A stretch of DNA of 64,000 nt from Pyrus communis (Eukaryota > Streptophyta > Magnoliopsida > Rosales > Rosaceae). The notes under the pieces are model-generated. The model searched no databases. It was not told where the DNA came from and was given only the letters and a program-made list of their open reading frames with translations. Made by a program: the position numbers and the translations under genes. The stretch is from contig NC_084814.1 in assembly GCF_963583255.1 (NCBI RefSeq), positions 17,159,464 through 17,223,463 of the forward strand, written 5' to 3'. This document shows, one piece after another, positions 58,569 through 64,000 of the stretch (position 1 is the stretch's first letter; each line of letters starts with the position of its first letter).

Positions 58569-60974
58569 ATGGCTGACACTGCAATCGCCGAAATGCCCAA
58601 CAGGAAGCCAAGGGCCAGCCGAAGGGCACTCAAGGACAAAAACCCATCTGGAAATGCAGCCAATATCCTCGCAGGAAAGGTCTCGGACGCCGCTCCGAGC
58701 CCGATCCAAACACCATCGGACTCCAACCCAGTGAAGGAGAACCACGAGAGCCTCTCTCAGACTCGCACCTCCCCCAAGAAGTCGGGCAAAGCTACGGCTT
58801 CTAAGAAACAGGCCAATCAGAAGAAGACCCAACCGTCGTCATTCGAGAAAGAACTCGAAGAAATGCAAGAGAAGCTGCACGCGATGAAGCTCGAAAAGGA
58901 GAAAACCGAGGAGCTCCTGAAGGAGAAGGATGAGATGTTGAAGACCAAGGAGGAAGATCTTGCTATGAAGGGCCGAGAGCAAGACAAGCTTCAGATGGAG
59001 TTGAAGAAGCTGCAGAAGCTCAAGGAGTTCAAACCCACCATGGTCTGTTTCCTTGATCCCTTTTATTTTCTTCATTTGCGTCCTTATTTCTGCATGCGTA
59101 TTATCCTCTGTTTGGATGCTGAGAAAATACATTATGGATCTGAAGTTTGGTTGGGTGATTATTAATTTTGGGTTCTTAAATTTGTTTGGTTACTTGTTAA
59201 TTGTAAAAAAAAAAAATAAAGGAAAAAATCCCTGAGCGTTCTTGACTTATATGTTCTTAGGGTTTCTGTTCTCGATCGCCTTTCCTGGAATTTGTTTTGT
59301 TGCATTGGCTTGATGATTAGGGTTCACATGAAATTTGGTTGATGATTTGGGATTTTTATGCTTTTTGGTTACTGGTAAATTGCCCAAAAACGGGTTTGTA
59401 ATTTTTTATTTCTTGGGTGTTTGATCGAAGCGATTCGATGATTTTGAAATGGGGTTGACATAATGGTTACTTATTTTTCATCAGGCATTCCCAATTGCTC
59501 AATCAGTGCAAGACAAGAAAAAGAAGGGTTGCCCTGAGAAGAAAATGCCAGCTCCTGCTTACATCTTATGGTGCAAAGATCAATGGGCTGAGGTAAGTTA
59601 CAGATTAGAACGCTACGGTTGTTCGGAGATATACGTGAGAAACAATTTCTGACTCTGCTTTTGTGGTTTTGATGCAGATCAAGAAGGAGAACCCTGAAGC
59701 AGATTTTAAGGAAGTCTCGAACATTTTGGGGGCCAAGTGGAAGAACGTCAGTGCTGAAGAGAAGAAGCCTTACGAAGAGAGGTACCAGGCCGAGAAGGAA
59801 GCTTACCTGAAAGTGACTACGAAAGAGAAGCGCGAGGTGGAAGCAATGCATCTCTTGGAGGAGGAGAACAAGCAGAAGACAGCTATGGAGTTGCTTGAAC
59901 AATACCTACAGTTCAAGCAAGAAGCTGAAATGGAGAACAAGAAAACCAAGAAGGAAAAGGATCCATTGAAACCCAAGCATCCAATGTCGGCATTTTTTCT
60001 GTTCACAAACGACAGGCGACCAGCTCTGGCTGCAGAGAACAAAACTGTCACTGAGGTATTTGAAAATCACCATCCCCACATGAAAAGCCTCATAGCATAT
60101 TTTAATTTGTCAATTTTGGGACTATTTCGTAGGTTGCAAAGATCACGGGTGAAGAATGGAAAAACATGACGGAGGAACAAAAATTGCCTTATGAGGAGAT
60201 GGCTAGGAAGAACAAGGAGAAGTATATGCAAGAGATGGAGGTTTACAAGCAGAATAAGGAAGAGGAAGCTTCCAATCTCAAAAAGGAAGAGGAAGAGCTG
60301 ATGAAACTGCAAAAGCATGAAGCCCTGCAGCTTCTCAAGAAGAAGGAGAAGACTGAAAACATAATCAAGGTTTGCTTACTACTAAGCAAGCTGTGGTCTC
60401 CATTATTTTACTGATTTTGTTGCTGTTGTATTATTAGTTGGTTGCTAATCAAGTTGTAACGGATTAACAGAAAACGAAGGAGGAGCAGAAGAAGAAGAAG
60501 AAGGAAGAAATGAAGAATGTTGACCCCAACAAGCCCAAGAAGCCTGCATCCTCTTACCTCTTGTTCAGGTAACGTTCCTCGTTAAATGCTGTAGTCTTGT
60601 AATGTCTTATACATGAAACCCTGTAAAGGGCAAAATCGGGGTCACGCGATGAGAAATAAAAACTGATTTCGGTTTTGTTTTGAATAATGCAGCAAGGAAG
60701 CAAGAAAGGCTCTGTTGGAGGAGAGACCAGGGACTAACAGCACCACCATTACTGCAATGATTTCACTGAAATGGAAGGTACGGGATTGAATTTGGGTTCG
60801 GAAGTCGCGTTTGGTAAATTAATTAAAACTGATCCTATTTTTTGTTTCACTTGTTGGGTTATATAGGAAATGAAGGAAGAAGAGAAAAAGGTTTGGAATG
60901 AGAAGGCAGCTGAAGCAATGGAAGCATACAAGAAGGAGGTAGAGGAATATAACAAAAGTGCCTCTGTTAATTGA
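58569..60974 (+). CDS. HMGB6: High mobility group B protein with three HMG boxes (HMGB6/HMGB13, 3xHMG-box type)
   Basis: Seven exons with GT-AG borders and consistent phases: 58569-59042, 59485-59592, 59678-60055, 60133-60369, 60471-60568, 60693-60777 and 60867-60974. They give 495 residues, slightly longer than Arabidopsis HMGB6 and HMGB13 (about 450). A basic N-terminus (NRKPRASRRALKDKNPSG) and a charged helix precede three HMG boxes. Box 1 (about 177-243) contains PAPAYILWCKDQW, box 2 (about 288-358) PKHPMSAFFLFTNDRR, and box 3 (about 417-487) PKKPASSYLLFSKEARK. Lysine/glutamate-rich linkers separate them. 3xHMG proteins are plant-specific, bind DNA structure-selectively and associate with condensed mitotic chromosomes. 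No defects are seen. The symbol is by homology; HMGB13 is the close paralogue. Confidence 0.93.
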
Positions 60975-61535
60975 TGATGATCAGACGGTGTTCAAATGTT
61001 GGTGAACCATTTGTAGGAGTTTCATGCCCATCACTTTGATGGCTAATTTGACTTTTTTCTTTCTTTCTTTTTAGTGTCAACTTTGATGTCAGCCTTAGCA
61101 TTTGCTAACTATGAATGAAAGATTTGAATGATTCAAATTCAAGAGTAAACCTGATCTGATTATTGAACAAATGTTTTCCTTGACTTCACTAAACTTCATA
61201 TAATCACTTCAAACAATGCCCTACAAATCAGTTGGATTGTAGGTACCGATCACATCCAAGTCTTTGCTTGCTTGCTGTGCACAACTTCATACAATCAATT
61301 CTCTGGTGGCGGCAGAAATTGGTCACCAGTTGCATAACCACCGCAGACATTACATGGCTCTAAAACTTGATATGAGCAAGGCCTACTACCGAGTGGAATG
61401 GGGTTTTCTCCGGTGAATGATGGAAAAAACATGGCTTTGCCCAGGTTTGAATTAATTTGGTGATGAACTGCGTCATGTTGGTCTCCTATTCCTTTTTAAT
61501 TAATGGTGCACAGACGGCCATAGGCCTAATATTTT
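60975..61535. other. 3' flank of the HMG-box gene
   Basis: Probably 3' UTR in its first 150 bases, with a T/C-rich stretch near 61048-61070. No coding sequence recognised. Confidence 0.5.
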
Positions 61536-61540
61536 GCCTC

Positions 61541-61744
61541 CATTTCCAACCGAGAGCCCTGTCACATGGCTCGTTTTAGCCCTGTCACAAAAAACCGTCT
61601 TCAACTGAGGGCTAAAGAGCCATAGGGCCAATATTTTACCTCCATTTCCAACCGAGAGCCCTGTCACATGGCTCGTTTTAGCCCTGTCACAAAAAACCGT
61701 CTCCAACTGAGGGCTAAAGAGTCATAGGGCCAAACATATTATTA
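61541..61744. repeat. Tandem duplication, unit 102 bp
   Basis: CATTTCCAACCGAGAGCCCTG recurs at 61541 and 61643. The following 100 bp, with TGGCTCGTTTTAGCCCTGTC and CAACTGAGGGCTAAAGAG, are nearly identical in both copies. Confidence 0.85.
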
Positions 61745-62093
61745 TTTAAAAACTACAACTTAAATTCAAATCCAACGGCTAAGTAACGTCAGCTATGGAT
61801 TTGAATTTTTTTTTTTGGGCTATAAATAGGGCGGAATTGTTGTAGGAATGGCTTAGGTATTGCTTAAAAATAATTTTTTTTTTTTTTAATTTCATAAACC
61901 AGGGCATAATTTAAAATTTTTAATGATTTAGGAATGGCTTAGGTGTTTATGAAAGGCTTAGGAAAAATAAAAATAAAAATAAGGGAATTTTTAAATTTCA
62001 TAAACAAAAATTTGGCCAAAAAGATTAAAAAAAACAAAAAACATTTGAATCCAACGGTAACTAGCTGTTGAATTTCAAATTTTGGCAATCATT

Positions 62094-62150
62094 CCTGTCG
62101 GTTATACCTGACAGGAATAAGTACTATTACTGTCAGTTATATCCGACAGG
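62094..62150. repeat. Two adjacent short hairpins
   Basis: CCTGTCGGTTATACCTGACAGG (62094-62115) and, after a 12-bp spacer, CTGTCAGTTATATCCGACAGG each have complementary arms. The pair also forms a larger inverted repeat. Confidence 0.75.
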
Positions 62151-62325
62151 TTTAATCAAAATTTTGGCCTAGCTAGGGGCTGGCTGGCTAGTTGGATGGA
62201 CCAGCTGATTGGCCCTTTGGCCTTTTCAGATTTTGTGGGACCCACAAGCCCTTTGGCCTAGTCCTCGATTGGAGACGATTTCCGGACAATTTTCAGCCCC
62301 TGAACCCTTCGGTTGGAGATGGCCT

Positions 62326-64000
62326 AAGTTTGTAGATTTTTGTAAAGTAAATGACATAGAAGTTGATGATTGGATTATTGCTTAAGTGTTAATAAACATG
62401 CTTATTCCTATTGGTGACACATCATTTAGTTTGCAAAATTTGTTTCCAAATTTAGTTTCTCTGGCATTACCCCACTTTATTTCTTATGAACTAGATGAGG
62501 GTAATTTATGATTGGTTGTCTCAACTAATAGGATTGAAGGACATATTTGCCATCAAATCTTAACATAGATTTAACGGAAGGAAATTACAATTGAATCATA
62601 TTGCTAACGGAAATTACAATTGAATCTGTATTGCTAACGGACTGGACCATAAGGTCATGAATAACAATTTTTTCAACCACATGGACCGGATTAAAACCAG
62701 GGTCACACCACAGCGATCATGAAAATGATTTGGCCTTAATTTTTAGGCATAAAAGATTATTCTAGTTTAAATTGATTTGTTTCATAATTTGTCTTTTTAT
62801 CTACATGGACAAATTTAATTGCCACATAGCAAAAATGTAGGCTGAATTTACCACATCATCCTATAATGGAAAATTTAACGTATTTTTAAAATTGATGTAT
62901 GACATTGGTATAAAATCTTGAGCCCTTGTATAAAATTGACAAAAATTAAAAGACATGTATGACTTTGAAATTAGACGAAAATTTGAGGGGGCAAAATGAA
63001 GTTTACCAAGATTTGGTCCTCGACTATGTTGCAAACTAATTGGAAAGACCAAAACACCCCTTAAGAGCATCCCAATGGAGGTTTTATATTTCATGAGGCT
63101 ACTACGTTTTAAGCTCTCCTGAGAAATTTCATGTCCAATGAGTTGGAAAATGGGGCTAGATCCACCACTTGGACTAGCAACTTCATTTCTTAAGTAGCAT
63201 AAAATTAGGCTACATCTAGCCCCAAAAAACTGTGGGTCTCACGAGAAAAGTAGCAACTCATGTGAACTAAATTCTATCACTCTCATTCCACTTGCAAATA
63301 CACTTATACTCTCATTTAATTCTTTTTCCTTACATATTTTTGTTCCAAAGATCCTGCTACATTTTGTTTGTATATTCTATCACTCTCATTCCTTACACTT
63401 ATACTCTCATTTAATTCTATCACTCTCATTCCACTTCAAATACACTTATACTCTCATTTAATTCTTTTTCCTTACATATTTTTGTTCCAAAGATCCTGCT
63501 ACATTTTGTTTGTATATTTAATGCTTAAGACATAAAATGATATAAGCTATTCTACTAAAAGGCTCACTTTTATTAATAAAAAAAAATTAGATTTCCCCTT
63601 TAAAACTCATTTTTCTTTGCCTTTAACAAACCATATATATTTTTTCCTGACTTAAACCTGTTTATTGGGTTTTAACAAAAAAAAAAAAAAAAATTATTTT
63701 GATTTATGACTCAGATTATAAAATTTTATCGTCCTAAAATGCCCCTTATTATGTGATAAAACATTTGGTTGTGTTTGTTTGTAATTTACTGCAATTAGGC
63801 CAATTAATGATTGATTTAAATTCCATGAGAATTAAATTTTCAAATTGATTTAACGTTCATGGGCATTCGTGTGTGAAATTTTTAAATAATTTTTTTTTCA
63901 AAATTGTAAGATACTAATTTACCAATTGGTATGCTAGGTAAATTGTTGTGTTGCAAGTGAAAATCAAATTATTTCAGAAGTCAAAGTAGGGGTTTGTATC
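62326..64000. other. AT-rich intergenic right end of the window
   Basis: No gene recognised. It includes the tandem duplication at 63273-63519 and A/T homopolymers. The motif GAGCATCCCAATGGAGG at 63064 resembles the end of a small transposon, but a partner end was not found. Confidence 0.45.
63273..63519. repeat. Imperfect tandem duplication, unit about 103-143 bp
   Basis: The block from TCTATCACTCTCATTCCACTT through TTCCAAAGATCCTGCTACATT to TTGTTTGTATAT occurs at 63273-63375 and again at 63416-63519. A truncated copy of its first part lies between (63376-63415). Confidence 0.85.

Larger units (their letters stand above)
61537..62325. mobile_element. Inverted-repeat-ended nonautonomous element (MITE C, tentative)
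   Basis: The left end (TCCATTTCCAACCGAGAGCCC) is complementary to the right end (ACCCTTCGGTTGGAGATGGCC) over an imperfect inverted repeat. The termini share the CAT(C/T)TCCAACC motif with MITEs A and B. Inside are a 102-bp tandem duplication, T runs and paired hairpins at 62094-62150. No coding capacity. Exact ends and target duplication could not be fixed. Confidence 0.45.

Overview
This is a stretch of plant nuclear genome, most likely from a Rosaceae tree (apple/pear or Prunus type). It is AT-rich, has intron-containing genes with GT-AG splice sites, and carries a 5S-bearing Cassandra element plus tRNA-headed SINEs of a kind I associate with Rosaceae. The family assignment is inference from gene and repeat style, not a database match.

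Six host genes look alive. From left to right they are: a giant coiled-coil COP1-interactive protein 1 (CIP1)-like gene (2954-9386, +) with eleven 109-residue tandem repeats; a mitochondrial adenine nucleotide carrier (ADNT1-like, 10161-13178, -), tail to tail with CIP1; a small unnamed plant protein (38195-38503, +) whose last codons were replaced by a retrotransposon; a DUF3133/EDR4-related zinc-ribbon protein (46639-49754, +); a trichome birefringence-like O-acetyltransferase (53945-56914, +); and a three-HMG-box protein (58569-60974, +) with two mitosis-type promoter motifs. One F-box gene (about 20120-24886, -) is dead. These genes form no operon or evident pathway; they are independent loci.

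The middle of the window (16-43 kb) is a retrotransposon graveyard with one living member. It holds a 2.45-kb solo LTR with a perfect 5-bp target-site duplication (16127-18578); a Copia remnant without reverse transcriptase that split the F-box gene (21003-24724); a decayed Copia (25085-29250) carrying a hAT-like insert (25905-26786); a complete but inactivated Copia (30013-37078) inside a MITE; and an intact Copia (38498-43368) with identical 201-bp LTRs and one open 1466-codon gag-pol frame. That last element landed inside the final exon of the small gene and supplies its new stop codon.

The right part is gene-rich, with small nonautonomous repeats between genes: SINEs, a second copy of the same MITE split by a Cassandra TRIM (51163-51782), and inverted or tandem repeats downstream of the HMG gene. 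No RNA gene, CRISPR array or bacterial-type feature was found.
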